From Shimia sagamensis (GTDB lineage: Bacteria; Pseudomonadota; Alphaproteobacteria; Rhodobacterales; Rhodobacteraceae): 64,000 nt of DNA. This document shows, in pieces, positions 1-10,249 of the stretch (the first letter of the stretch is position 1; each line of letters opens with the position of its first letter). The notes below the pieces were generated by a model. It was not told the DNA's origin, ran no database searches, and was given only the letters and a program-made list of their open reading frames with translations. The position numbers were made by a program, and so were the translations under genes. Where the stretch lies: contig NZ_FXTY01000001.1 in assembly GCF_900182745.1 (NCBI RefSeq), forward strand, positions 868,001 through 932,000, given 5' to 3'.

Positions 1-1677
1 GCGCTGGGCATGTTGCGTCAAATTGGGGTTGGCCTCATTGCCGTCGATGAGGCGCATTGTGTCAGCCAATGGGGCCATGATTTTCGGCCCGACTACCTGC
101 GTATTGGAGAATTACAGCGGGCGCTAGATGTGCCAATTGCGGCTTTTACAGCCACAGCTGACGCTGAAACCCGCAACGAAATTGTCGAGCGCCTCTTTGG
201 TGGCGTATCGCCGCAAACTTTCCTGCACGGGTTTGACCGGCCCAATTTGCATTTGACCTTTGCGACCAAAGACACACCACGCAAGCAAATCTTGCAGTTT
301 GCTGGGGCCCGCAAAGGGCAGTCCGGAATCGTCTATTGCGGTACTCGCGCCAAAACCGAAACCTTAGCCAAAGCGTTGCGAGAGGAAGGCCATCTCTCGC
401 TCCACTACCACGGCGGCATGGACCCACAGGAACGCCGTGATACCGAAGTTCGATTTCAGCGCGAAGATGGCCTGATTGTTGTTGCCACTGTCGCGTTTGG
501 CATGGGGGTTGATAAACCTGACATCCGCTGGGTTGCGCATGCCGATTTGCCCAAGTCGATCGAGGCCTATTACCAAGAAATCGGTCGTGCAGGACGGGAT
601 GGGGCTCCGGCCGAAACGCTGACATTGTTTGGTCCAGATGATATTCGGTTGCGCCGCTCTCAGATTGATGAGGGTTTGGCACCTCCCGAAAGGCGTGCGG
701 CGGATCATGCACGCCTGAATGCACTACTGGGTTTGGCGGAAGCTCTGGAGTGCCGCCGCGTGAACCTGTTGCAATACTTTGGCGAAACCGAAGTCACATG
801 TGGGAAGTGCGATCTTTGTGATACACCGCCAGAAGTGTTTGACGGAACAGTCGCAGTGCGCAAAGCTCTGTCTGCCATTTTGCGTACAGGGGAATGGTTT
901 GGCACCGGTCATCTGATTGACATTTTGCTTGGCAATGACACTGACAAAATACGTGAACGTGGGCATGATACTTTGCCAACTTACGGTGTTGGCACTGAGT
1001 ATGATAAACGCCAATGGCAAGCGGTTTTCCGGCAAATGATGGGCCATGATTTAGTGCGCCCCAATCCGGAACGTCACGGCGCGTTGACTATGACAGATCG
1101 TGCAAGGCCAGTGTTGCGGGACGAGGAGACTGTGCAGCTGCGCAGAGACACCATTCGCGCCACCTCGCGGAGGCCTGCGGCCAAAACGCTGGTGAGTGAG
1201 GAAAACGCGCCTTTGATGTCGGCGCTAAAGGCCAAACGCCGCGCCTTGGCTGAAGCAGCCAAAGTTCCAGCTTATGTAATTTTTCCGGACCGAACCTTGG
1301 CCGAAATGTCAGAAGTGCGGCCCACAAACTTGGACGAAATGGCTCGAGTTAACGGGGTCGGGGCCAAAAAACTGGCCAATTACGGCGATGCATTTCTTGA
1401 AGTGATCAACGGCGAGGCAGAGCAAATGCACCCGAGTCGTCGCAAGATAGCGGGCCGACAGGATGCGGATCTCTACGATTTGCTCCTGGAAGCTCAAACC
1501 AAGTTGCTCCGAGGTCCCAACGGGATCGACAAACCGATGAGCTGTTCCGCTGGCCTTTTGGCAAAAATCGCAAGCGTCAAGCCCCGCGACGCCCAATCCA
1601 TGGAACGCCTTTTGGGCGACCGCCGTGCGGCCCGGTTCGGGGATGCGTTTCTGGACGTGTTGCACGATGCCACTTAA
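1..1677 (+). CDS. recQ: ATP-dependent DNA helicase RecQ (5' end outside window)
   Basis: The reading frame is open from the first base, so the N-terminal Walker A region lies outside the window. A 3'-5' superfamily 2 helicase of recombination and fork repair. Counting from the first Met (base 10), the DEAH box is at residues 13-16, followed by QWGHDFRP. The second RecA lobe is at about 95-215 and ends in QEIGRAGRDG (arginine-finger motif VI). Zinc ligands are C248, C264, C267 and C270. An RQC winged helix covers about 285-390 and an HRDC domain about 400-467. A second HRDC-like segment follows at about 487-552; both end in GDAFL(E/D)V. The identification is very secure; the tandem HRDC is read from the sequence. 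yaaA starts 27 bp downstream on the same strand. Confidence 0.96.
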   Translation, partial: ALGMLRQIGVGLIAVDEAHCVSQWGHDFRPDYLRIGELQRALDVPIAAFTATADAETRNEIVERLFGGVSPQTFLHGFDRPNLHLTFATKDTPRKQILQFAGARKGQSGIVYCGTRAKTETLAKALREEGHLSLHYHGGMDPQERRDTEVRFQREDGLIVVATVAFGMGVDKPDIRWVAHADLPKSIEAYYQEIGRAGRDGAPAETLTLFGPDDIRLRRSQIDEGLAPPERRAADHARLNALLGLAEALECRRVNLLQYFGETEVTCGKCDLCDTPPEVFDGTVAVRKALSAILRTGEWFGTGHLIDILLGNDTDKIRERGHDTLPTYGVGTEYDKRQWQAVFRQMMGHDLVRPNPERHGALTMTDRARPVLRDEETVQLRRDTIRATSRRPAAKTLVSEENAPLMSALKAKRRALAEAAKVPAYVIFPDRTLAEMSEVRPTNLDEMARVNGVGAKKLANYGDAFLEVINGEAEQMHPSRRKIAGRQDADLYDLLLEAQTKLLRGPNGIDKPMSCSAGLLAKIASVKPRDAQSMERLLGDRRAARFGDAFLDVLHDAT

Positions 1678-1704
1678 ACAAATTCAAGAGATGAGGAGCG
1701 TTCG

Positions 1705-2478
1705 ATGCTTGTTGTGATTTCCCCTGCCAAACGATTGAATTGGGATCCGGTCGCAGGTCCAACAACTTCACCTGAATTTCAGGAAGATGCAGTGCGTTTG
1801 GTCAAAACCGCGCGCAACCTCACCCTGACCGAGCTGCGCAAGCTGATGGATCTAAGTCCGGACCTTGCAAAGCTAAACCGGGATCGTTTCAAAGCTTTCG
1901 AAGCGGTGCCAGGTGCGGAAGTCACTCGGCCTGCGGTCCACGCTTTTGCGGGTGATACCTATGTTGGTTTGAACGCTGCAAGCCTTGAGCAGGACGAAAT
2001 GAATTGGGCGCAGGATCATTTGCGCATTTTGTCAGGTCTTTATGGCGTGTTGCGTCCGCTGGACGCTATGCAGCCTTACCGCCTCGAAATGGGCAGTCGC
2101 CTAAAGACACGACGTGGCAAATCCCTTTATGACTATTGGCGACAGGTTCCGGCAAAAGCTCTGCGGGACCAAGCGGACGAGATCAAGACCGATACGCTCG
2201 TCAATTGCGCAAGTCAGGAATACTTCGGCGCGGTGGATCCCGGAGCATTGAAGTTACGTGTAATCACGCCTGTCTTCATGGAAGACCGCAATGGTTCCGC
2301 AAAAATCGTTTCTTTCTTTGCCAAAAAGGCGCGAGGCAGCATGGCGCGCTATATCATCCACAATCGGTTGCAAGACGCCGAAGGCCTCAAAGACTTTGAC
2401 TACGGTGGGTATCGTTATCAACCAGACATGTCAGAAGGCGACCGGTGGGTATTCTTGCGGGACTATCCTGAGGCCTGA
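1705..2478 (+). CDS. yaaA: YaaA family peroxide-stress protein (UPF0246)
   Basis: A 257-residue cytosolic protein starting with the family signature MLVVISPAKRLNWD and ending in the typical GYRYQPDMS...WVFLRDYPEA. E. coli YaaA limits free intracellular iron and oxidative DNA damage during hydrogen peroxide stress and can bind DNA. Length agrees with the family. The start ATG has GAGGAGCG about 6 bp upstream. It lies 27 bp after recQ, so the two may be co-transcribed, which would join two DNA-protection functions. Its last 16 bp overlap the 3' end of the convergent histidine kinase gene. Confidence 0.93.
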   Translation: MLVVISPAKRLNWDPVAGPTTSPEFQEDAVRLVKTARNLTLTELRKLMDLSPDLAKLNRDRFKAFEAVPGAEVTRPAVHAFAGDTYVGLNAASLEQDEMNWAQDHLRILSGLYGVLRPLDAMQPYRLEMGSRLKTRRGKSLYDYWRQVPAKALRDQADEIKTDTLVNCASQEYFGAVDPGALKLRVITPVFMEDRNGSAKIVSFFAKKARGSMARYIIHNRLQDAEGLKDFDYGGYRYQPDMSEGDRWVFLRDYPEA

Positions 2479-4652
2479 CGCAACAATTCTTCTGTTTTGG
2501 GGAACGGATCCGCCGTTTCCCCGGAATAGATTTCTGCAATCACATTAAAGATTTCCTTCTTTCTCAGCGGTTTGGTCAGGTACCTGTCCAGCCCGTGTGA
2601 AAGAATGTGCTCCTCATCGCCTTCATTGGCCAATGCTGTTAGCGCGATAATCGGTGTGTGTTTGTTGGATGCCTCTTCCAATATACGTATCTTTTGCGTT
2701 GCTTCTGTTCCGTCCATGCGGGGCATGGAAATGTCCATGAAGATGAGGTCAGGTGCGAAGGTCTGGAACTTCTCGACAGCTTCGACGCCGTCGTGTGCAA
2801 ACTCCAAATCGATCTCCAATGACTTAAGGAGCTTCTCAAGTACCAGGCGGTTGGTTTTGTTATCCTCCGCGGACAAAATTCGCATCCGGCGTTTGGTAGA
2901 CCGGTGCTGGAGTGACGGGTGTGAGCGTGCCGCGCTCGCCGCTTTGGCAATTCCCAGGTTCAACTCCGCCCGGGATCCGGGTTTCTGCAAAATCGCCTTC
3001 ACAAGCGAGTCTTTTTCCATGCCGGCAAAAGCTTTCAGATCACCCGAAAGCGCCAGAATGGGCGTGGTGATTTCCATCTTCTGCAGTTCGGTTCCCAATT
3101 CACGTGCGTTGATGCCGGACGGTGTGTGATCCGCAAGGATCAAGTCTACATGTGGTGCCAGAAGAACCACCTGTGTCTGGTCTGTACAGATTGTGACGGT
3201 TGCTCCCATCTGCTCAAGTTGCTTGCGAAGCAGGTCGCTGTTCACTTCCATATCTGATGCCACCAACACATGCTGAACATTGTCCGGCAGCGGAATCGGG
3301 AGTTGGTCGCAATCCTCTTCGATTGGCATTGAGAGGCGGAATCCAAAAGACGTGCCCTCATCCACGACAGAATCGACCCAGATCTCTCCAGACATCAAGC
3401 TGACCAATTGTTTGGTGAGCGCCAGGCCAAGCCCAGTTCCCTCAAATTCACGGTTTTGATTGGTGTCGACCTGATTAAACTCACCGAAGATATGGTCCAA
3501 CTTTTCTTCCGGAATACCAATTCCGGTGTCTTGAATGGTGACATGAATCACCGCTTCGGAGCCGTCATTGGTGATGACGCCAACAACTTGTACTTGAACG
3601 TGCCCGTGGTGTGAAAACTTGACACCATTGCCAACCAGATGCGTCAGAATTTGGCGCATCCGGCCAACGTCACCCACAAATTTCGTGGGCAGGAACAAGT
3701 CGTAATCCACCAACAGTTCCAACCCTTTCTCGCGGGCGGAAACTTGATGGAGTGTCATAACTTCGTGGATGCAGCGTTCCAGATCAAACGGCTCCGCGCG
3801 TAGGTCGACGTTTTCGGCCCCCAATTTAGAATAGTCGAGCACGTCATTGATGATCGACAGCAGTGCCTCACCTGAGTTTTTGATCGTTGACGCAAACAGC
3901 TTTTGTTCTTCGCTAAGCGAGGTGTCCATTAGCAAGCTGGCCATGCCAACAACCCCGTTCATTGGGGTGCGGAGTTCGTGGCTCATGTTCGCCAGGAAGG
4001 CGGACTTTGCTTGACTGGCTGCTTCGGCTTCTTGCCGAGCATGCTGTAACTCTGCTTCTTTTCGAACGGAATCGGTGATGTTGAGCGCGAGACTGGCACG
4101 GTCTTCGCCGTGATCGCGTTGGTCAATGAGTTTCAAGAACTCTTCATTCCACAATCGAACAATCACAGGTTCGGGCTCGTTGTCGTGCCAGCGCTGTTCC
4201 ATCATGTTACACCAGTCGTCTGGAGAGGTGTCTTCTAAAATAAACAACCCTTCATGGGCGGCAAATGCCATGATTTCTTTATAGTTAATGCCTGGCTTGA
4301 TGTGATCCGCGCCTTCAAAAATCGCCAGATAAGCGGGATTTGCTGCGATCATCTTGCCTTGTGCGTCAAAGAAGGCAAATCCGTCGCGGATCGTGGCAAT
4401 CGAATGCCAGAGCCGGCGCTCTGCTTGGTCCGCACGCTCTTTTGCTGTTTCCAGATCGTGCCGGACTTTTTTGTTTTCATTGACGACGGTTTGGTATTCC
4501 GCGCGGGTCTCGACAATCTCGTTTGACAGCTGCGCAGCATGCTTGCCGAGCTTGCGGTTGGCTGCATAAAGCTCGCGCTTTTTCAGCTCCAACAAGCGTT
4601 CGGCCGCCAAACGTGCCCGTCTTTCGTCAGCGAGTTTTTGCGCGAGCGACAT
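2463..4652 (-). CDS. cytosolic hybrid histidine kinase (coiled coil-PAS-HisKA-HATPase-REC-REC)
   Basis: A 729-residue protein from the ATG at 4652, which has AGGGA 8 bp upstream; a TTG at 4697 is the alternative start. No membrane segment is visible. Order: charged, heptad-rich coiled coil (about 1-85), PAS-like sensor (about 85-195), HisKA with phospho-His in SHELRTPMNG (about residue 225), HATPase_c with DTGIGIPEEK and GTGLGLALTK, then two receiver modules. The first receiver is eroded: the acidic pair reads SD, although an Asp (LADHTPSG) and a Lys (LQKPG) remain. The second is complete (AEDN, FMDISMPRMDG, TKP). Inferred to be a phosphorelay kinase sensing a cytosolic signal. No response regulator is next to it, so its target is unknown. 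Confidence 0.9.
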   Translation of the reverse strand: MSLAQKLADERRARLAAERLLELKKRELYAANRKLGKHAAQLSNEIVETRAEYQTVVNENKKVRHDLETAKERADQAERRLWHSIATIRDGFAFFDAQGKMIAANPAYLAIFEGADHIKPGINYKEIMAFAAHEGLFILEDTSPDDWCNMMEQRWHDNEPEPVIVRLWNEEFLKLIDQRDHGEDRASLALNITDSVRKEAELQHARQEAEAASQAKSAFLANMSHELRTPMNGVVGMASLLMDTSLSEEQKLFASTIKNSGEALLSIINDVLDYSKLGAENVDLRAEPFDLERCIHEVMTLHQVSAREKGLELLVDYDLFLPTKFVGDVGRMRQILTHLVGNGVKFSHHGHVQVQVVGVITNDGSEAVIHVTIQDTGIGIPEEKLDHIFGEFNQVDTNQNREFEGTGLGLALTKQLVSLMSGEIWVDSVVDEGTSFGFRLSMPIEEDCDQLPIPLPDNVQHVLVASDMEVNSDLLRKQLEQMGATVTICTDQTQVVLLAPHVDLILADHTPSGINARELGTELQKMEITTPILALSGDLKAFAGMEKDSLVKAILQKPGSRAELNLGIAKAASAARSHPSLQHRSTKRRMRILSAEDNKTNRLVLEKLLKSLEIDLEFAHDGVEAVEKFQTFAPDLIFMDISMPRMDGTEATQKIRILEEASNKHTPIIALTALANEGDEEHILSHGLDRYLTKPLRKKEIFNVIAEIYSGETADPFPKTEELLRQASG

Positions 4653-4809
4653 ACGCCGATCCCTAAATCGTCTATTCCGTTGTTCGTGTTTTCTCAAATG
4701 TCCATGAATATCTGCTTAATCAGAGGCGGGTTGCCTCAGGCTTTTCTTTCCGTTGCCAAGCCTGTGGGGCACATGGCACCATTGCATCATTGATTGATGG
4801 AGAAGCTTC

Positions 4810-7800
4810 ATGTTTCGTTTTCTATTGGCTGCATTTTTAACTGTGAGTTCAGGTTCGGCTTTTGCCGAGGACACATTTGTTCCGGACCGACGTATTGTCG
4901 TGAGCCGCGATGTGGATTTCTACGGATCGGACCTGCAGAATCTCTTCGATACCACTTACGAAGCATGCGTTCAGACGTGCCTGGCCAATTCAGACTGTGT
5001 CGCTTTTACGTTTAACAAAAAGTCCAACGCCTGCTTTCCAAAATCTGCAGTAAGTGATCGTCAGCCATACGAAGGTGCGCTCTCTGCGGAAGTCTTGGAC
5101 ACACCACACGGTATCCATCTGTTGGCAGCAGGTCGTGCCGAGGGTCTTAGTTTTCTAAGCGAGACGGATTTTGAGCGCGCCAAGGATTTGGCCGCCAATA
5201 TTGGCCGCTATCACGCCGGTGGCCCTTGGTCTGTGCAGGAGATGCTCGATGCCGCAAGGGATCGTCGTGCTGAAGGGAATAACCAGAGTGCAATGCGCTG
5301 GACTGGGGGGGCTTTGGCCAAAGCGGACCGAAGTGATTTGTGGCACGAATACGCGCGCCTAAATGCAAACCTGAAAAGCAACAAATCGTCGGAAATGCGC
5401 ACATATCAAGAGCGGGCGTTTTTAGGCAGCATCAACGCCTTTCTGCGAGCGGAGGATCGTGCACAGCAAGTTAACGCTTTGATTGTGATGGCGGACCAGC
5501 TTGAAAGCCAAGAACGTGGAAAATCCGTTTTACGCAGTCTGCGTTTGGCGGAAACCATTCAACCCCGCACTGATATTGAGCGCCGACTTGAAGTTGCGAT
5601 TGGCAAATACGGGTTCCGTGTTTCTGAACATGTGGTGGAGAGTGATCTAAAAGATCCGCGCATCTGTGCCGAGTTTAACGAGCCTTTGATCAAAGTTGGC
5701 CAAGATTATGGGCCTTTTGTAAAACTCCCTGATGCTCGCATGGCATTGCAAATTGAAGAGCAGCGGATTTGTGTAGAAGGCCTTACTCATGGCCAACGTT
5801 TGGAAGTTACCTTCCGCGAAGGATTACCGGCGCAAAGCGGCGAAACACTGATCAAAGATATCACCCTAAATGCCTATGTCCGCGACCGTAGCCCCAAAGT
5901 GGGTTTTGGCGGTCGTGCCTATGTGCTCCCCCGTGGTCCGGAGGCGGGATTGCCAATCGAAACTGTCAATTTGGATGAGGTTGAGTTGACCCTGCAGCGG
6001 GTGAATGACCGCAACATCCTGCGGGCGATTCAGGACAGCTACTTTGGCCAGCCTTTGAGCTATTGGCAGGTAGACGACTTTGCCCGTGATGTGGCCGAGA
6101 CAATTTGGACCGGCACCGGTGACGTGCAAAACACGCTCAACCAAACGGTGACAACGCGCCTGCCTATGGCGGAGCTTGTGGCCGGGCAACCTGCCGGGGT
6201 TTACGCGCTGACGGCTGATCTTCCGGGGGCTGATAAATACGATGAGACCTCGGCGACGCAGTGGTTTTTGCTGTCCGATATTGGACTGACCAGCCTGAGC
6301 GGAACTGACGGGTTGCACGCCTTTGTCCGCCGCCTTTCGGATGCGACAGCAATGAAAGACGTGAAAGTGTCCTTGATATCCCGCGCCAATCGCGTGCTTG
6401 GGGCAGGTGCCAGTGATGTGGAGGGTTATATCCGTTTTGACGCGGGCCTCACACGGGGAACGGGTGCTCAGGCACCTGCGCTCTTGATGGTGGAAAGCGG
6501 TGAAGACTTTTCGTTCCTCTCCCTGACTGACCCCGCCTTTGATCTGTCAGATCGGGGTGTTGAGGGTCGACCTGCGGCCCCTCCAATTGATCTATTTGTC
6601 ACGACTGATCGGGGGGCCTATCGTGCCGGCGAAACCATCCATGTGACCGCGCTGGCGCGTGGACAGTTGGCAGAGGCCCTTCCTGCTTTGCCTGTCACGG
6701 CGGTCCTTTCGCGTCCTGATGGCGTTGAGTACAGCCGCGAGGTTTCCGCGGAAGGCACGGCTGGCGGACACGTATTCGACATGCCATTGGGCACAACGGT
6801 TCCAAGGGGTCGTTGGACTCTCGAACTAAAATCTGACCTTGATGCGCCTGCTCTTGCGACGGCGAGCGTTTTGGTCGAAGATTTTCTGCCAGAACGCATA
6901 GATTTTGACATGATCCCGCCGGAAGGACCGTTGATTGACGACAATCCGGAGGCGCTTAGACTTGAAGCGCGGTATCTGTTTGGTGCCCCAGCGGCGGATT
7001 TGGACGTCGAAGGCCAACTGACCCTGCGGGCGCAGTCAGAGGTCGAAGGTTTTGAAGGGTACCGATTTGGTCGATACGACACACCCTTCTATGGCCAAAC
7101 GGAATACTTCTACGGTGATGTCACAGATGCAGAGGGTAAGGTTGAACTATTCCTGCCGCTGCCAGCCCAAGAGGCCGCAGGGCGCGTCTTGGCGGCTGAG
7201 ATCTCTGTACGTGTGCTCGAGGGCTCCGGTCGCCCCGTGGAACGCAGGCTGTCTCATCCGGTGGCCGCGCAAACAGCTCTGATCGGCATCAAGCCTAAGT
7301 TCGAGGACGATGTTGTGCCTGAGGGCGGCACCGCACGGTTTGACCTGCTGGCTTTGTCACCAGATTTGGCACGGACCGAGATGCCCATCCAGTGGACCGT
7401 GAACCGTGTTGAAACACGCTACCAATGGTATCAGCTTGGCGGCAGCTGGGAGTGGGAACCAACCACCCGACGCACGGCCGTAGCAAGTGGTGCCGCAACG
7501 CTGGGTGTCAGTGATATTGAGGTTAGCGCGGATGTCGATTGGGGGCGCTACGAGATTGTTGTGGAACAAGATGGTGGTGATTTTGTTTCCAGCGCAATCG
7601 AATTCTACGCAGGTTGGTACGCGCCTGTGGATGCCACGGAAACACCGGATACGTTGGAATTGTCGCTCGACAAAGACATGTTCCGAAGTGGTGAAACCGC
7701 GCAGCTCCGTCTTGTGCCCCGCTTTGCTGGAACGGCGCTGGTCTCGGTAATGTCCAACCGATTGATTTCGATGCATGCGGTGGAGGTGAGTGAAGGCGAA

Positions 7801-10248
7801 AATGTCATTCCGCTTCCAGTTACGGATGAGTGGGGCGCAGGTGCCTATGTGACCGCGTCGGTTATTCGTCCTGCAGATGTGCCGGCCGGAAAGAACCCAG
7901 CGCGGGCGTTGGGTTTGAGCTATGCAAAAGTTGATCCAGGTGCGAAGCAGCTGACTGTAGAAGTGAATGCGCCAGAGCAAATCTCACCGCGTGGAACACT
8001 TGATGTGTCTCTCAAGGTTGCGGGTATTGCGACAGGAGAAACTGCTTATGTCACGTTGGCAGCAGTTGACGTTGGCATTCTCAACCTTACCGGCTTTGCG
8101 AGCCCAGATCCGTCTGAGCACTACTTTGGTCAGCGCCGCTTGGGTATGGAAATCCGCGACATTTATGGACGTCTGATCAACGGTATGTCCGGATCCATGG
8201 GGGCTTTGCGGTCCGGTGGTGACGCAAATGCTGGTTCTAGTTTTGACTCGCCGCCGCCAACCGAAGAGCTGGTCGCTTACTTTAGCGGCCCGGTTGAAGT
8301 TGGTGCCGATGGCACAGCGCAGGTGCAATTTGACATTCCGCAGTTCAATGGTGCGGTTCGACTGATGGCTGTGGCTTGGTCAGCAACCGGAGTCGGGCAA
8401 GCAGAGAAAGATGTGCTTGTGCGTGATCCCGTTGTGGTTACTGCGAGTTTGCCGCGGTTCCTCGCGCCCGGGGATGAAAGCCGTCTGTTGTTGGAGTTTG
8501 TACACGCCGAAGGACCATCTGGCCGGATGGGACTGGATGTTGTGGCAAGCGGAGGCGTCGTTTTGGAAACGGGCCAGGTTCCTTCAGGGTTGGCTTTGGA
8601 AACAAAGGGATCTGCAAGGTTGTCTTTGCCCCTTGTCGCGCAAACCGTCGGGGATCACGTGATCAACGTTGCGTTGACCACGCCGGACGGCAAATTGCTC
8701 ACCAAAACTTTGACGCTGCCTATCCGAGACAACAATCCGGAGATCAGTGAGACACGTCAGGTTGTCCTTGCCAACGGTGAAACGCTGACCATAGGAGGCG
8801 ATCTTTTTGCGGAGCTGCGAGCGGGCACAGCGGAGGCTGTTTTGTCCTCTGGCGCCTTGGCCCGGTTTGATGCGCCCGGTTTGATGCGCGCCTTGGATCG
8901 ATACCCCTACGGCTGTACCGAGCAGGTGGCTTCGCAGACATTGCCACTTTTGTACTTCGAAGATGTGGCGGATGCACTGGGGTTGGTGGCAAGCGAGACC
9001 TTAGACACCCGTATTGCTGAGGCCATTGAGCTGGTGCTCACCCGTCAATCCAGTAACGGTGCCTTTGGCCTGTGGCAGCCTGCTTCTGGAGACTTCTGGC
9101 TGGATGCCTACGTCAGCGATTTCTTGTCTCGTGCCAAATCCCAGGGCCACACAGTGCCTGATATTGCTTTCACTCAAGCAATGAACAACTTGCGCAATCG
9201 CGTGAACTACGCGCCAGATTTTGACAAAGGTGGTGAAGACCTCGCCTACGCATTGATGGTTTTGGCACGCGAGGGCGCCGCAAATATGGGAGATTTGCGT
9301 TACTACGCAGATGTCAAAGGGAATGCCTTTGCCACCCCGCTTGCGGCGGCGCAGTTGGGGGCGGCCCTTGCTTCCTATGGAGATCAAACCCGGGCTGACT
9401 ACATGTTCCGTCGCTCTGCACAATTGATTGAAGGGCGGGCGCAAAAGACAGAGGGTCCGCTGTGGCGTGTGGATTATGGCACCAATTTGCGTGATGCTGC
9501 CGGGGCGCTGACCTTGGCAGTGGAAGCGGGGAGCGAAGCTATAGATCGCGATACGCTTCTCACTTTGGTGTCAGCACCGGAGCATGACATGTCCACACAG
9601 GAGGCTGTCTGGTCTTTGATGGCGGCACATGCGCTCATTGAGGATGAGGTGTCCAACACCTTAAGCTTGGATGGGGTTGCGCTGAATGGCCCATTGTTGG
9701 AGCGTTTGTCTGCCAGTGATCTTTCTTCTGAGATTGTTCTGAAAAATGAAGGAGATAACGTGCAGGCGGTGACTGTCACCACTGTTGGTGTTCCGACCTA
9801 TCCGATCCAAAGTGGCGGCTACGGCTATCAGATCACACGCCAGTATTTCACCATGGAGGGCGCGGAGGCCACCGGTGCAGAGGTGGTGTCTGGTGATCGG
9901 TTTGTCACTGTTCTGACAGTCACGCCGTCCAGCAAAGTTGGCGCACGTCTGATGGTCAATGATCCGCTGCCTGCGGGATTTGAAATCGACAATCCAAACC
10001 TTCTGGCGAGCGGTGATGTCCGGGCATTGGAATGGTTACAGCCAACCTATGCCGAACACAGCGAGTTCCGCTCGGATCGCTTCCTGGCTGCGGTGGATTG
10101 GCAGTCGGATAAAGCCTTTAGACTGGCTTATGTCGTGCGTGCAGTGTCGCCCGGTACGTACCATCACCCGGCTGCGTCCGTGGAGGATATGTATCGTCCA
10201 CAATACCGCGCCAACACTGACGCGGCCAGTCTTGTTGTGACCGAGTAG
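4810..10248 (+). CDS. alpha-2-macroglobulin family protein with N-terminal PAN/Apple domain and thioester
   Basis: A 1812-residue exported protein. Residues 1-20 form a signal peptide ending AFA, with no lipobox cysteine, so it should be soluble in the periplasm, unlike lipoprotein YfhM of E. coli. Residues about 35-80 form a cysteine-rich PAN/Apple module (CVQTCLANSDC). MG-type beta domains follow. The thioester motif CTEQ is at residues 1369-1372 inside YPYGCTEQVASQTLP, in an alpha-helical thioester domain, followed by a receptor-binding-like end. Bacterial members are proposed to trap foreign proteases in the periplasm. The stop is one base before the pbpC start, an arrangement known from the E. 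coli yfhM-pbpC pair: trapping and cell-wall repair appear coupled. Start ATG has GGAGAAG upstream. Confidence 0.93.
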   Translation: MFRFLLAAFLTVSSGSAFAEDTFVPDRRIVVSRDVDFYGSDLQNLFDTTYEACVQTCLANSDCVAFTFNKKSNACFPKSAVSDRQPYEGALSAEVLDTPHGIHLLAAGRAEGLSFLSETDFERAKDLAANIGRYHAGGPWSVQEMLDAARDRRAEGNNQSAMRWTGGALAKADRSDLWHEYARLNANLKSNKSSEMRTYQERAFLGSINAFLRAEDRAQQVNALIVMADQLESQERGKSVLRSLRLAETIQPRTDIERRLEVAIGKYGFRVSEHVVESDLKDPRICAEFNEPLIKVGQDYGPFVKLPDARMALQIEEQRICVEGLTHGQRLEVTFREGLPAQSGETLIKDITLNAYVRDRSPKVGFGGRAYVLPRGPEAGLPIETVNLDEVELTLQRVNDRNILRAIQDSYFGQPLSYWQVDDFARDVAETIWTGTGDVQNTLNQTVTTRLPMAELVAGQPAGVYALTADLPGADKYDETSATQWFLLSDIGLTSLSGTDGLHAFVRRLSDATAMKDVKVSLISRANRVLGAGASDVEGYIRFDAGLTRGTGAQAPALLMVESGEDFSFLSLTDPAFDLSDRGVEGRPAAPPIDLFVTTDRGAYRAGETIHVTALARGQLAEALPALPVTAVLSRPDGVEYSREVSAEGTAGGHVFDMPLGTTVPRGRWTLELKSDLDAPALATASVLVEDFLPERIDFDMIPPEGPLIDDNPEALRLEARYLFGAPAADLDVEGQLTLRAQSEVEGFEGYRFGRYDTPFYGQTEYFYGDVTDAEGKVELFLPLPAQEAAGRVLAAEISVRVLEGSGRPVERRLSHPVAAQTALIGIKPKFEDDVVPEGGTARFDLLALSPDLARTEMPIQWTVNRVETRYQWYQLGGSWEWEPTTRRTAVASGAATLGVSDIEVSADVDWGRYEIVVEQDGGDFVSSAIEFYAGWYAPVDATETPDTLELSLDKDMFRSGETAQLRLVPRFAGTALVSVMSNRLISMHAVEVSEGENVIPLPVTDEWGAGAYVTASVIRPADVPAGKNPARALGLSYAKVDPGAKQLTVEVNAPEQISPRGTLDVSLKVAGIATGETAYVTLAAVDVGILNLTGFASPDPSEHYFGQRRLGMEIRDIYGRLINGMSGSMGALRSGGDANAGSSFDSPPPTEELVAYFSGPVEVGADGTAQVQFDIPQFNGAVRLMAVAWSATGVGQAEKDVLVRDPVVVTASLPRFLAPGDESRLLLEFVHAEGPSGRMGLDVVASGGVVLETGQVPSGLALETKGSARLSLPLVAQTVGDHVINVALTTPDGKLLTKTLTLPIRDNNPEISETRQVVLANGETLTIGGDLFAELRAGTAEAVLSSGALARFDAPGLMRALDRYPYGCTEQVASQTLPLLYFEDVADALGLVASETLDTRIAEAIELVLTRQSSNGAFGLWQPASGDFWLDAYVSDFLSRAKSQGHTVPDIAFTQAMNNLRNRVNYAPDFDKGGEDLAYALMVLAREGAANMGDLRYYADVKGNAFATPLAAAQLGAALASYGDQTRADYMFRRSAQLIEGRAQKTEGPLWRVDYGTNLRDAAGALTLAVEAGSEAIDRDTLLTLVSAPEHDMSTQEAVWSLMAAHALIEDEVSNTLSLDGVALNGPLLERLSASDLSSEIVLKNEGDNVQAVTVTTVGVPTYPIQSGGYGYQITRQYFTMEGAEATGAEVVSGDRFVTVLTVTPSSKVGARLMVNDPLPAGFEIDNPNLLASGDVRALEWLQPTYAEHSEFRSDRFLAAVDWQSDKAFRLAYVVRAVSPGTYHHPAASVEDMYRPQYRANTDAASLVVTE

Positions 10249-10249
10249 G

